A DNA stretch of 64,000 nt from Brevibacillus_H sp049846925 (GCF_049846925.1 NZ_JBNCMT010000012.1:62001-126000); one strand, 5' to 3'; shown: positions 1 to 9,591, numbered from the stretch's first letter. Numbers and translations: made by a program. The notes: generated by a model from the sequence alone, not told the origin.

Positions 1-636
1 GAGGAACGAAGGAATATTCGCAGAAATCTGCATGATGACCTTGCACCTCGCCTGGCTGCGCTTGCCTTGAATGCTGCTACCGCAGAGAAGTACGTAAAGA
101 CAGACCCCGATACAGCAACACTGCTTCTCGAAGATTTGCGAAAAGTAATCCGCTTTACTGTCGAAGAAATCCGTACACTGGTACACGATTTGCGTCCTCC
201 TACTTTGGACGAATTGGGACTGCTCGGAGCCATTCAGGAACGGGTAAAAGATTTGACCAAAACGACTCAACAACTGGCAGCCGCACAAGAAACACCCTAC
301 CTGCATATTGAGTTGGAAGCACCCGAGCAGCTTCCCGTGTTGCCTGCTGCCGTAGAAGTGGCTGCATACCGAATTGTCACCGAGTCGATGGTCAATGTTG
401 TGCGCCATGCGCAAGCGGCCCAATGCTTGGTCCGAGTGGAGGTTGTGAAAAATAACCAACTGATGCTCGAAATTATTGATAACGGGAAAGGCATCTCCCT
501 TCGCCCAAAAGCATCTGGGAAAGGTGGAATTGGACTCGTGTCCATTCGCGAGCGAGCGGCAGAATTAGGCGGACAGTGTACTTTTGAACGATTGGAACAA
601 GGTGGTACCAAAATAACAGCAATTCTTCCGTTTTAG
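1..636 (+). CDS. Sensor histidine kinase, NarX/LiaS type, C-terminal part (5' end outside window)
   Basis: Frame 1 is open from base 1, so the gene begins before the window and 211 codons are visible. The fragment starts inside a HisKA_3 dimerisation domain: RRNLHDDLAPRLA carries the phosphoacceptor His at visible residue 11. An HATPase_c domain follows, with an N-box around AYRIVTESMVNVVRHA and glycine boxes at IDNGKG and GGIGLVSIRERA. The family autophosphorylates on His and passes phosphate to a NarL-type regulator. The regulator gene starts 18 nt downstream, so the two form a pair. The sensor input domain is not visible, so the stimulus is unknown. Confidence 0.93.
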   Translation, partial: EERRNIRRNLHDDLAPRLAALALNAATAEKYVKTDPDTATLLLEDLRKVIRFTVEEIRTLVHDLRPPTLDELGLLGAIQERVKDLTKTTQQLAAAQETPYLHIELEAPEQLPVLPAAVEVAAYRIVTESMVNVVRHAQAAQCLVRVEVVKNNQLMLEIIDNGKGISLRPKASGKGGIGLVSIRERAAELGGQCTFERLEQGGTKITAILPF

Positions 637-654
637 AGAAAGGAGACGACAAAC

Positions 655-1317
655 ATGAGAGTACTGATCGCTGATGATCATCCACTCTTTCGTGGGGGAG
701 TACGGAATTTGCTACAAACAACAGAAGACCTGCAGCTCGTAGGCGAAGCATCCACTGGGGAAGAAGCACTGGCGTTGGCCTCAACGTTGCAACCTGACAT
801 CATCTTGATGGATATTCGGATGCCTGGCTGCAATGGAATTGAAGCCACGCGTCTGATCAAAGAACAGCATCCCCATATACAAATTTTGATCCTGACCATG
901 TTTAAGGATGATAAATCAGTATTTACAGCCATGCGAGCTGGCGCCAGAGGTTATGTGCTAAAAGATGCTGATGAATCGGAGTTGCTGCAATCGATTCGAA
1001 TGGTCGGCAGCGGTGGAGCCGTATTCAGCTCTGATATTGCCTCCCGCATGATTCACTATTTCTCAGCTCCCAAAGCAGTCGAAGAGATCGATCCCGCCTT
1101 TGCTGAGCTGACAGTACGTGAGAGAGAGATCCTGGAGCGGATTGCGGAAGGGGACAGTAACGCCGAGATCGCTTCCACCCTGCACCTGAGTGTAAAAACA
1201 GTCGCCAACTATGTAACCAATATCCTGAACAAGCTGCAGGTTGTCGATCGCAACGAAGCCAAACGAATGCTCAAACGATCACGCGAAGGGCTTGAGCCAA
1301 CCGATGGGGTGATATGA
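655..1317 (+). CDS. NarL/FixJ-family response regulator (REC + LuxR HTH)
   Basis: This 220-residue protein has an N-terminal receiver domain with acidic residues at IADDHP, the phosphoacceptor Asp53 in ILMDIRMPG, and a conserved Lys near VLKDA. A LuxR-type helix-turn-helix follows at about residues 150-210 (ELTVREREILERIAEG through LSVKTVANYVTNIL). An AAAGGAG Shine-Dalgarno sits just before the ATG. It lies directly after the kinase gene and is presumably its partner. Its stop lies 1 nt before the next start, so the membrane protein gene is probably co-transcribed. Confidence 0.93.
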   Translation: MRVLIADDHPLFRGGVRNLLQTTEDLQLVGEASTGEEALALASTLQPDIILMDIRMPGCNGIEATRLIKEQHPHIQILILTMFKDDKSVFTAMRAGARGYVLKDADESELLQSIRMVGSGGAVFSSDIASRMIHYFSAPKAVEEIDPAFAELTVREREILERIAEGDSNAEIASTLHLSVKTVANYVTNILNKLQVVDRNEAKRMLKRSREGLEPTDGVI

Positions 1318-1318
1318 C

Positions 1319-1660
1319 ATGCTGGAAATGGTTAAAATGCTTAATCTTGCCTTACGCTTCCTGTTAGAACTGTGTGCACTTGCTGCGGTAGGCTATTGGG
1401 GATTCAAGACGGGGTCTAACGTTTTCTTGCGGTACTGTCTTGGTATCGGTGCCCCACTGCTCATCGCAGTTGTCTGGGGAGCTCTTGGCTCGCCCAATGC
1501 ACCGATATCGTTGCCGCCACTCCCACATTTGCTATTGGAGATCGTTATTTTTGGGTTGCCTGCTCTCGCCTTATATGCCGTTGGCAAGCCATTTTGGGCA
1601 CTCGTGTACGGTTTTGTGGCAATCATCAATCGAATCCTTATGTTTACGTGGGGACAATAG
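1319..1660 (+). CDS. YrdB-like (DUF2568) small membrane protein
   Basis: The 113-residue protein has four predicted hydrophobic segments (about residues 7-25, 33-52, 66-86 and 90-110). It resembles the YrdB/DUF2568 family, including the conserved VWGALGSPNAP segment after the second helix. The family has no established function. It follows the response regulator with a 1-nt gap, which suggests the same transcript. It may be a membrane accessory or target of the upstream two-component pair, but that is inference from position only. Confidence 0.75.
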   Translation: MLEMVKMLNLALRFLLELCALAAVGYWGFKTGSNVFLRYCLGIGAPLLIAVVWGALGSPNAPISLPPLPHLLLEIVIFGLPALALYAVGKPFWALVYGFVAIINRILMFTWGQ

Positions 1661-1692
1661 GTAAAAATGGCTGGATATTCTGCAATAACGTT

Positions 1693-1720
1693 TGAAACCT
1701 GCTGCTGCTCTCCTACGTAT
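1693..1720 (+). promoter_or_regulatory. Candidate ECF sigma (SigW-like) promoter
   Basis: TGAAAC at 1693-1698 and CGTAT at 1716-1720 are 17 bp apart, about 55 nt before the SPFH gene start. TGAAAC-N16/17-CGTA is the form recognised by Bacillus SigW-type extracytoplasmic sigma factors. Membrane SPFH proteins are known members of SigW-type envelope stress regulons, which fits. No equally good SigA promoter is visible in this gap. Confidence 0.5.
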
Positions 1721-1774
1721 AAAATAGAGCCAAAGCGTTACGGCAAATAAGCTAATTTACTAGGGGGAGGCACT

Positions 1775-2602
1775 ATGGAAGCGAACAAAGTGACTCAATT
1801 AAATCCAAAGTTCGGTCCAAGGCTAATTACATTTGGAATTTTAGTTGTCATCATTGGTATTCTCATTTTTCAATCGATCACGATTGTGCAAGCCGGACAT
1901 CGTGGGGTTGTCCTGCAATTAGGAGCAGTTCAGCCTCAGGTATTTGATGAAGGGCTGCATTTCAAAATCCCGTTCATTCAAACAGTCGTTCCTCTAGAAG
2001 TTCGGGTACAGAAATCAGAAACAAGTCAGACATCAGCCTCCCGTGATTTGCAGACTGTAGCCACAACCATTGCTGTCAACCACCACTTAGACGGAAATAA
2101 CGTCAATAAATTGTATCAGCAGGTCGGTATGGATTACGCTACACGAATTGTTGATCCTGCCATCGCCGAAGCACTCAAAGCGGTTACGGCTCAATATACA
2201 GCAGAAGAGTTAATCTCCAAGCGATCAGAAGTAAGCATGAAGGTAAAAGAAGTACTTCACAGCAAGCTGGCCGTCTATAATATCGTTCTAGATGAAATCA
2301 ACATTCGTGAGTTCAAGTTTAGCGAAGAATTCGACCGTGCAATCGAGTCGAAACAGGTTGCTGAGCAGCAAGCCTTGAAGTCCAAACTGGATTTAGAGCG
2401 CATCAAGATTGAGAAGGAGCAGGAAATCACGAAAGCTCAGGCACAAGCAGAAGCCCTTCGTTTGCAAAAACAGGAAGTCACTCCTGAACTGATTCAATTG
2501 AGAAAAATTGAAGCACAACTGGAAGCGATTCGCAAATGGGATGGCAAACTGCCTAACGTAACGGGTGGGGCAACTCCATTTATTAACGTGGATCAGAAGT
2601 AA
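1775..2602 (+). CDS. SPFH/prohibitin-family membrane protein
   Basis: The 275-residue protein has one N-terminal membrane anchor (about residues 18-40) followed directly by an SPFH/Band 7 domain (VQAGHRGVVLQLGAVQPQVF through DEINIREFKF). A charged, probably coiled-coil segment lies at about 185-235. This is the prohibitin layout: oligomeric scaffolds in membrane microdomains linked to protein quality control and envelope stress. The ATG is preceded by AGGGGGAGG, a strong ribosome binding site. The gene is monocistronic, with an ECF-like promoter upstream and a hairpin terminator downstream. Confidence 0.88.
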   Translation: MEANKVTQLNPKFGPRLITFGILVVIIGILIFQSITIVQAGHRGVVLQLGAVQPQVFDEGLHFKIPFIQTVVPLEVRVQKSETSQTSASRDLQTVATTIAVNHHLDGNNVNKLYQQVGMDYATRIVDPAIAEALKAVTAQYTAEELISKRSEVSMKVKEVLHSKLAVYNIVLDEINIREFKFSEEFDRAIESKQVAEQQALKSKLDLERIKIEKEQEITKAQAQAEALRLQKQEVTPELIQLRKIEAQLEAIRKWDGKLPNVTGGATPFINVDQK

Positions 2603-2666
2603 GCAGGAAGCTCCATATTTCATTATCTCAAATGGGTAATGACACAAAAAAATCGTTCAAAACGCA

Positions 2667-2706
2667 AGAGGCAATCCGCACATGTAGTCGGACTGCCTCT
2701 TTTTTA
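2667..2706 (+). terminator. Rho-independent terminator after the SPFH gene
   Basis: The arms AGAGGCAATCCG and CGGACTGCCTCT form a stem with one mismatch, followed by a run of T. It lies between convergent genes. The T tail favours the + strand transcript. Confidence 0.85.
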
Positions 2707-2734
2707 TCTGTTTCGTTATTCGCCAAAAACTTTA

Positions 2735-5700
2735 CTAGTTATCAGTCATTCTCTCCGTTCCATCCACCTGTTTCATCGCCGTATGCGGCAACGTTGCTTC
2801 TGCAATCTCGGAAAACGCCCAGTGGGTTAACGGAACATCGGGCCAGATCGCTTGCTGGAGTTCCACCAATGGACCTCTTCTCGTCAACCGGTTGAACAGG
2901 GTTACCGCCTCTGCCCGTGTCAGCTTTTGATTCGGTCGGAAAGAACCATCCTCATATCCCTTCATGATTCCCTGTTCGGCCACGGCATCAATGCTGGCGG
3001 ATGCCCAATGTGCCTTCGTATCCCCAAAGACAGTTGCCTGTCCTGCTGCGGAAAGCTCTTTCCATCTGGCAATAATCGTCGCCATTTCCGCACGAGTGAT
3101 TTTGGCATTCGGATGGAACAATCCGTTTCCGTCACCTTTCATCAGTCCAGCGCTCGAAATCTGCTGAATCGCTTTGGCTGCCCAATGGCTGGTTGGCACA
3201 TCAGGGAAAGCGGATGACATTTCGGTTGGATGCTTCTGCCCTTCTGTTTGCACGAAATGAGCTAGTATGGCTGCCATCTCTGCCCGTGTCAATGCACCGT
3301 CGGGCTGGAACATTCTGTTCGGATAGCCCGTCATGTACGGTGTATGCTCGACCTGCTCCTGTTTGCCCTCTAGCGACAGGATCGTAAACGTATTGAACCT
3401 TTTCGTCTCGATCTCGATGCCTACCGGATTCCCCTTTTCAAATTGGATCGTGCCAGATTTGAGTTCCGTCTCCCCATTCGTATACTCTACAAAGACTGCC
3501 AGTGAGGCAAGGAAGGTGCGCAATGCTTTGCGGTCGGTTGGCAGCTTGACATCTTGCAATGGGAACATGACTCTCGTCAGTCTGTTTTGATAGTTGGTTT
3601 CAATCACCATTGGTTTGCCAACCACCTCCACCATCTGCCCATTTGCTGCCTGCTTCACCATGTCCGCTTGGAGCGCTCGTTCTGTAACGATCTGTTCCTC
3701 ATCAGATTTGCGAATTGGAACCACTCGGAAGATAAGCTCATCTTCAGGAAGGGCTGTTACCGTTTCCCTCGGAAGTGTGATTGTTACCTCATCTGTTTTG
3801 ATCTCAAGCTTAACCTGTTGTTCTTTTATTGGACCGAGAGCGTTATCAGATACTTTAACAGACACTTCGTCTGCCGGATTATGAGGAAGATTGTCAATGA
3901 CAATGCGGACGACATCCTTGTTGTTTTCCGCTGCCTTTTTCAAAATTTCTCTTGCCTTTTTCCGATCAAGAACGACTTCGTCGATCTGTTTGCTTTTCGA
4001 AGATTTGCGGGTAATTTCAACATATTCAAACAGGGAATCATCAGCCCCTGCTTCCACTTTGACCTGACGAGTCGATTCTTTTTGCTGGTTGTCGACTTGA
4101 CCTGAAGATGTGGAAACTCCTGTGCCTCCATTGGAGCCTTTGTCATCCTTGTCATCATCACGATCATTTCGTGGAGCAGCATCTACCGTAACCTGGACAC
4201 TGGCTCCAAGTTTTTCTGGATTCTCTACTCCATCCGAGAGGTTTATCAGATTTCCTTCGACCGTAAACTTCTGTCTTTTTCTGCTGTCAGGGTTGTAATC
4301 GGCATCCTCGACGTCCCATTTGACTTCAACTCGAATGGTTTCGCCGTTGTCGAGAATTGCCTTTACCTTTTTAGGAAGACCCAGTGCTGACGCTGTTTTT
4401 CTGGTTCCATTCTCCACATCTGTAATGTCCTCCGGTTGAATCACTTTCTCGATCTTGCGGATCTCTCCTTGGTCATCTGCTGCCTCTACGCTTACCTGGA
4501 TGCTTGCCGTATGATTCTTGCTATTGCTGATTCCATCCGGCAGCTTGACAAGTCGACCTGTGATGCTAAAGCGCTGGGCGTCCTTGCTTTCCGGCTGGTA
4601 ATCAGTGCTTGCAACATCCCATTTGACACTGACTGAAAGTGTGCTCTCATCATCTAAAGTAACATCGACTTGTTCAGGGAGACCGAGTGCAGAAGCCGAT
4701 TTGGCTGTACCGTTGGGAAGGCCAGTAATAGGTGCTGGATTGGTGACACTGATGATTTCTCTGTTTTCCGCATTAGCTGCTTTTACTGTAACCTGGATAC
4801 TTGTCCCCAGGTTTTGCGGATTCGTGACCCCGTTCGGCAGATTCATCAGATCGCCTGATACTGTAAAGGTCTGTTTTTCCTTGTTTTCAGGGTCATAGTT
4901 TGCAGCAGCAACTGCCCAGCTCACTTCTGCCATGATGGAATATCCGTTGCTTAATGATGCCTCTACCTGTGATGGCAGTCCGAGTGCAGCCGCTGTTTTG
5001 GCAGTGCCGTTTGGAATGCCGGTAATTGGTGCCGGATTTTGGACGGATGTCAGCTCAACTACCTGTGGAGGTTGAGCTTTCACCACTTGCGTTACCGTAA
5101 ATGTCAGAGGTGTCATATTGTCTGCCGAGATGGTAAACGTGGCTGTATAGGTGCCTTCTGTCAGTCCATCCTTCGTCTTGATCGTAAAGCTTGTACTTGG
5201 AGTACCCTCATTTAGCGTGTTTACTAACGGCTGCTCCAATTCGAACTTGGCTGGATCACTAACAGTTACAGCCAGGTTCTTCAGATCGCCCGTCCCTGTT
5301 CGGGTAATAGTGATGGGCTTGCTTTCCTGTGAACCACTCGCATAGCCGGCGATCAGATCACGTAGCGATTGGTTGCCAATTGGCGCAATAGTATAGGTTA
5401 GCGCTGGTGCATCTTTCGCTTTTACCATCTGCGTTACCGTAAACGTTACAGGCGTCATCTTGTCCGCTGAGACAGTGATCGTGGCTGTATAGGTGCCTTC
5501 TGTCAAGCCATCCTTCGCCTTGACCGTAAAGCTTGTGCTTGGAGTACCCTCATTTAGTGTGCTTACTAACGGCTGCTCCAGTTCGAACTTGGCTGGGTCG
5601 CTGACGGTTACAGCCAGATTCTCAAGGTCGCCTGTACCCGTCCGGGTGATGGTAACTGATCTGCTTTCCTGTGAACCACTTGTATAGTCAACGGTCATTT

Positions 5701-8700
5701 CGGTTAGTGTTTGGTCGCCTATTGATGCAATTGTATAGGTTAGCGCAGGGGCATCTTTCGCTTTCACCACCTGTGTTACCGTAAACATCACAGGCGTCAT
5801 TTTGTCCGCCGAAACAGTAACCGTGGCTGTATAGGTGCTTTCTGTTAAGCCATCCTTCGCCTTGACCGCAAAGCTTGTACTTGGCGTGCCTGCATTTAAT
5901 GTCTTTTCCAACGGCTGTACTAACTCGAACTTGTCTGTATCACTAATGTCTACAGCCAGATTCTCAAGGTCGCCCGTCCCTGTTCGTGTGATCGTGACTG
6001 TCTTGGTTTCCTGTGAACCGCTTGTATAGTCAACGGTCAAATCAGCTAGTGTTTGGTCGCCTATTGATGCAATTGTATAGGTTAGCGCAGGGGCATCTTT
6101 CGCTTTCACCACCTGTGTTACCGTAAACGTCACAGGCGTCATTTTGTCCGCCGAAACTGAAATCGTGGCTGTATGGGTGCCTTCTGTCAAGCCATCCTTC
6201 GCCTTGATTGTAAAGCTTGTGCTTGGCGTGCCCGCATTTAACGTCTTTTCCAACGGCTGCACCAGCTCGAACTTGTCTGTATCACTTACGCCTACAGCCA
6301 GGTTCTCAAGGTCGCCTGTACCTATTCGTGTGATCGTGACTGTCTTGGTTTCCTGTGAACCGCTTGTATAGCCGACGGTCAACTCACTAAGCGTTTGACC
6401 GCCAATGGAGGCAATTGTATAGGTTAGTGGAACAGTCGATACGGTTACTATATAATTTTCTTTACTTCCATCCTCTGCCGTTACGGTGTACGTCACTGGA
6501 TTGGTAAAATCCTGCTGTACATCGCTGTTTGGTGAGATGCTTGCTCCAGTAAACACGATGGTGGGTACCAAGTTGGTGATATTCGTACCATAAGGAACGG
6601 TTACTGCTACTGTTTTTGCAGTTTCATCTATCGTTCCAGATACGGTTGGATTTAACCCTCCAAACGTGAAGCTGGTAATCGCCTTTGCCGGGTTCTTTGC
6701 CAAAGTGAAGTTCACCTTGTACGTCTTGGTCGTTACACCATCCTCAGCGGTAACTTTAATGGTTGTCGTCCCAGGCAAACTGGGTGCAGGAGTCACCACT
6801 GCGTTCGCTTTTCCTGTATCATTGACCACTCCAACGACAGCAGGCACCACAGTAGTACCGTACGGCAAGACGACATCATAATTTTCGGTTGCAGAAGCAA
6901 AATCACTTACGGTTACTCCACCAACAGTAAGATCTTTTAGCGTTGCATCTTTGCTTACTGGCGGTTTAATAGAATAACCGATGTATTTCTCCTCAGCTGC
7001 ATCCTCCACTTGAACTTTGATGCGGTAATTTCCGATGGCAGTCGTATCAGGGATGCTCAGATTAATCATAGTCAGATTACCCGAAATCGTATTCGTTCCC
7101 TGAACGCCAGCTGCTTCAGCTCCATTGCTGTCCAGCAGTTGAATGGTGGCACTTTTTCCATTTGCCACTCCAAATGTATTTACCGTAACTGCAACAGTCG
7201 CTGCAGTGCCTTGAATATGTTCTGTTTTATCTGAGCTTACCTTGGCAATCGTTTGTTGTACGACCTTGCGTACAAGATGGTTGTCACGGTCGGCGATGAA
7301 TATTTCTCCACTATAAGTGACAAATACTCCTGTTGGTCCGTTTAACTGCGCTGTTAATGCCGAACCGCCATCACCGCCAAAACCTGCTGCACCGTCGCCA
7401 GCCACAGTCATGATTTGACCAAACTGATCGATTCTGCGGATTGTGTGATTCCCTGTATCAGCGATATAGAGATTATCGTGTTTATCGACAAACACATCCC
7501 ACGGACTGTTCAACTCTGCAGATACAGCTTGCCCTCCGTCACCGCTGTAGCCTGCTGCTCCTGTTCCGGCAAATGTGGTAATGATGCCTGTTGCTTTTGC
7601 CACTTTACGAATCGCATGATTTCCTGTATCGGCGATATACACATTGCCTTTACTGTCGGCAGCTACTCCACGAGGCGCATTCAGTCCAGCATTCGTTGCG
7701 CTTGCTCCGTCACCTGTCAAGCCTGTAGTACCATTACCTGCAAAAGTCGTGATCAAACCAGATACTTTGCGAATGCGGTTGTTAGCCGTATCTGCAATAA
7801 AATACGCACTGAATGATGGATCGATGGCAACCCCGGTAGCTTCATTTAATTGTGCAGCAAGGATATTACCTCCATCTCCACTAAATCCTGCCGTACCATT
7901 ACCAACCAAAAAACTATCAATCGTACCAGAATATGCACCACTAGCTGTACTGCGAATTCGATAGCTTTGCGTATCTGATATAAGTAAAGAACTTACTCCT
8001 CGTACAGCCAGGCCAGTCGGAGTGTTGAAATTGGCGTTTCTTGCCCATGTCGCTTGACTATAACCCGCTATCTCTGTTCCTGCATATGCCATGATGAGTC
8101 CATCAGTTGGTACTTTCATCACACGATGATTACGAGAATCGGATAGAAACAGGTTATTGCTGGAATCCACCGCTACATCGGTTGGCTCATTGAGCTGTGC
8201 GGAGGTCGCAGGCCCACGTCCAGCAGGATCATGGGAGCCACTTCCTGCCAAAGTCACAATCTGAGCATCTGTTGTTATCTTTCGGATCCGTAATTGATCG
8301 GAGAAATAAATGTTTCCGGATGCATCAAAGTCCATTTTATTGGGACCTACCAAATTTGTCGTTCCTGTAGATCCATCTCCGTTATAACTATTCGAAGCTG
8401 TACCTGCGACCAACCATATCTTTCCATCCTGATCGATTCTGCGTATTTTTTTATTGGAGCCATCTACAATATACATGTCATTTGACACAGGATGAAATCG
8501 AATACTGGATATTTGGCCTAAAGGAGCTGATTTTGCTATTGCTCCTTCCAGAGGATTTCCATTATTGCCATTACCAGCAATTGTCCATATTTTCCCTTCA
8601 TTATCCACCTTTTGAACTGTATTCCCTGCGGTCCCGAAATAAACATTTCCACTTTTATCTGTAGTAACTGAATAAGGGAAATGCAACTTGGCACTTGTAG

Positions 8701-9382
8701 CAGGAATACCATTTGGAACCCAATCGGGAGAGCCACTAGCAGGGTATGTACCAACACCAGCTAGTGTAGTGATTGTTCCATTCGTATCTACCTTCCTGAT
8801 CCGAAAGTTCCCATAGTCAGCGATGTACACATTCCCATCTTTATCTACTGTAACATCTTGAGGGTTATTAAGTTTTGCGGAAAGTGCCGAGCCACCGTCT
8901 CCGGAATATCCGGATGTTCCATCCCCAACCACCTTAGTAAGAATTCCAGTATCTAAATCAACCATCATAATGCGATGATTCGAGGAATCTACGATATATA
9001 GCTTTTTGCCATACAAGAAAATCCCTCTTGGGGCATTAAGCTGACCTGCTCTAGCCTGTCCGTCTACCCCAAATTGCCCCGGAACATTGGAGCCAGCAAT
9101 GGTTGTCACTTGACCATCCTGATCAAGCTTGCGTATTCGATGTGATTGAAAATCAGCAAAATATAAACTTCCATCCGCATCAATGGCGACGCCATTCGGA
9201 TATGCAAGCTTCAAATCCATTGCCCTTTCCTTATTTCCAGCGACTCCGGTCCCTGCAACTGTTGAAATCGTATAGTTGTCATTGATGTCAACCGCTGCCT
9301 GGGCTACATTCGTTGAAGATACATCCATGAATAATTGAACAATTACTAGATTTAAAACCATTAACCATTTAAACAGCTTCAT
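2735..9382 (-). CDS. Giant cell-surface protein: NHL repeats, cadherin-like and Ig-like repeats, C-terminal SLH domains
   Basis: This is a secreted protein of about 2,215 residues. Start at 9382 (ATG) is chosen because AGGAG lies 4 nt upstream and a signal peptide follows at once (KLFKWLMVLNLVIVQLF, cleavage near VAQA). An in-frame TTG at 9436 would add 18 residues ahead of the signal peptide. Domains in order: NHL-type beta-propeller repeats (about 30-710, recurrent YIADTGNHTIRRI units); a cadherin-like sandwich (about 815-905); a related sandwich (905-985); four ~114-residue repeats (985-1440); three Ig-like units starting NPAPITGLPNGT or similar (1440-1700); a D/G/S-rich linker (near 1740); and three SLH modules at the C-terminus (about 2010-2190, LTRAE motifs). 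SLH modules attach proteins to pyruvylated wall polymer. The extended body suggests adhesion or matrix binding, and no catalytic domain is visible. Confidence 0.9.
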   Translation of the reverse strand: MKLFKWLMVLNLVIVQLFMDVSSTNVAQAAVDINDNYTISTVAGTGVAGNKERAMDLKLAYPNGVAIDADGSLYFADFQSHRIRKLDQDGQVTTIAGSNVPGQFGVDGQARAGQLNAPRGIFLYGKKLYIVDSSNHRIMMVDLDTGILTKVVGDGTSGYSGDGGSALSAKLNNPQDVTVDKDGNVYIADYGNFRIRKVDTNGTITTLAGVGTYPASGSPDWVPNGIPATSAKLHFPYSVTTDKSGNVYFGTAGNTVQKVDNEGKIWTIAGNGNNGNPLEGAIAKSAPLGQISSIRFHPVSNDMYIVDGSNKKIRRIDQDGKIWLVAGTASNSYNGDGSTGTTNLVGPNKMDFDASGNIYFSDQLRIRKITTDAQIVTLAGSGSHDPAGRGPATSAQLNEPTDVAVDSSNNLFLSDSRNHRVMKVPTDGLIMAYAGTEIAGYSQATWARNANFNTPTGLAVRGVSSLLISDTQSYRIRSTASGAYSGTIDSFLVGNGTAGFSGDGGNILAAQLNEATGVAIDPSFSAYFIADTANNRIRKVSGLITTFAGNGTTGLTGDGASATNAGLNAPRGVAADSKGNVYIADTGNHAIRKVAKATGIITTFAGTGAAGYSGDGGQAVSAELNSPWDVFVDKHDNLYIADTGNHTIRRIDQFGQIMTVAGDGAAGFGGDGGSALTAQLNGPTGVFVTYSGEIFIADRDNHLVRKVVQQTIAKVSSDKTEHIQGTAATVAVTVNTFGVANGKSATIQLLDSNGAEAAGVQGTNTISGNLTMINLSIPDTTAIGNYRIKVQVEDAAEEKYIGYSIKPPVSKDATLKDLTVGGVTVSDFASATENYDVVLPYGTTVVPAVVGVVNDTGKANAVVTPAPSLPGTTTIKVTAEDGVTTKTYKVNFTLAKNPAKAITSFTFGGLNPTVSGTIDETAKTVAVTVPYGTNITNLVPTIVFTGASISPNSDVQQDFTNPVTYTVTAEDGSKENYIVTVSTVPLTYTIASIGGQTLSELTVGYTSGSQETKTVTITRIGTGDLENLAVGVSDTDKFELVQPLEKTLNAGTPSTSFTIKAKDGLTEGTHTATISVSADKMTPVTFTVTQVVKAKDAPALTYTIASIGDQTLADLTVDYTSGSQETKTVTITRTGTGDLENLAVDISDTDKFELVQPLEKTLNAGTPSTSFAVKAKDGLTESTYTATVTVSADKMTPVMFTVTQVVKAKDAPALTYTIASIGDQTLTEMTVDYTSGSQESRSVTITRTGTGDLENLAVTVSDPAKFELEQPLVSTLNEGTPSTSFTVKAKDGLTEGTYTATITVSADKMTPVTFTVTQMVKAKDAPALTYTIAPIGNQSLRDLIAGYASGSQESKPITITRTGTGDLKNLAVTVSDPAKFELEQPLVNTLNEGTPSTSFTIKTKDGLTEGTYTATFTISADNMTPLTFTVTQVVKAQPPQVVELTSVQNPAPITGIPNGTAKTAAALGLPSQVEASLSNGYSIMAEVSWAVAAANYDPENKEKQTFTVSGDLMNLPNGVTNPQNLGTSIQVTVKAANAENREIISVTNPAPITGLPNGTAKSASALGLPEQVDVTLDDESTLSVSVKWDVASTDYQPESKDAQRFSITGRLVKLPDGISNSKNHTASIQVSVEAADDQGEIRKIEKVIQPEDITDVENGTRKTASALGLPKKVKAILDNGETIRVEVKWDVEDADYNPDSRKRQKFTVEGNLINLSDGVENPEKLGASVQVTVDAAPRNDRDDDKDDKGSNGGTGVSTSSGQVDNQQKESTRQVKVEAGADDSLFEYVEITRKSSKSKQIDEVVLDRKKAREILKKAAENNKDVVRIVIDNLPHNPADEVSVKVSDNALGPIKEQQVKLEIKTDEVTITLPRETVTALPEDELIFRVVPIRKSDEEQIVTERALQADMVKQAANGQMVEVVGKPMVIETNYQNRLTRVMFPLQDVKLPTDRKALRTFLASLAVFVEYTNGETELKSGTIQFEKGNPVGIEIETKRFNTFTILSLEGKQEQVEHTPYMTGYPNRMFQPDGALTRAEMAAILAHFVQTEGQKHPTEMSSAFPDVPTSHWAAKAIQQISSAGLMKGDGNGLFHPNAKITRAEMATIIARWKELSAAGQATVFGDTKAHWASASIDAVAEQGIMKGYEDGSFRPNQKLTRAEAVTLFNRLTRRGPLVELQQAIWPDVPLTHWAFSEIAEATLPHTAMKQVDGTERMTDN
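5059..6427 (-). repeat. Four tandem 342-bp coding repeats
   Basis: Four in-frame units of 342 bp (114 codons) follow each other inside the surface protein gene. Each begins LTYTIAxIGxQ and ends VTFTVTQVVKAKDAPA or similar. Neighbouring units share long runs of identical DNA, for example around the repeated GACGGATTGACAG-like and GGTTCACAGGAA-like segments. Such arrays expand and shrink by recombination, so copy number may vary between strains. Confidence 0.88.
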
Positions 9383-9463
9383 CTTTCTCCTATTTCCTCT
9401 CTTGCTATAGATCAAAAAAATCCTTCCCCCTTTCAACTCAGGTATTTGGAAATTCTATCAAGT

Positions 9464-9591
9464 CATTCTCACAAAAAACTCACAAAAGCTCGTTTATTGT
9501 CGAAATTCACAAAATAAATACCCACTTCTCTGCATCATGCAGAAAAAGTGGGTACTCGATCAGACTCTCAATCCATTCTCACAAAAAAACT
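9464..9591. promoter_or_regulatory. Divergent intergenic region with TCACAAA repeats around a perfect-arm hairpin
   Basis: The gap between the surface protein gene and the hybrid kinase gene (9383-9707) holds the motif CATTCTCACAAAAAA twice (9464 and 9574), plus two further TCACAAAA copies near 9480 and 9507. Between them an inverted repeat (9519-9554, TACCCACTT arms with an ATGCA centre) could form a stem of about 16 bp. The copies flank the likely promoters of both divergent genes and could be operators, for example for the SARP regulator encoded downstream. The hairpin lacks a strong T tail, so it is not a clear terminator. Confidence 0.45.

Noticed and set aside
5151..6371. Four similar ~64-75-residue + strand ORFs spaced 342 bp apart
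   Set aside because: They are antisense shadows of the tandem repeats in the surface protein gene and have no ribosome binding sites.
5059..6427. Regularly spaced repeats as a possible CRISPR array
   Set aside because: Units are 342 bp, contiguous and in frame with a coding gene, without spacers.
9464..9591. Direct repeats flanking a hairpin as a MITE with target-site duplications
   Set aside because: The repeats are long, occur in more than two copies and the hairpin is not at the element ends; operator sites explain them better.
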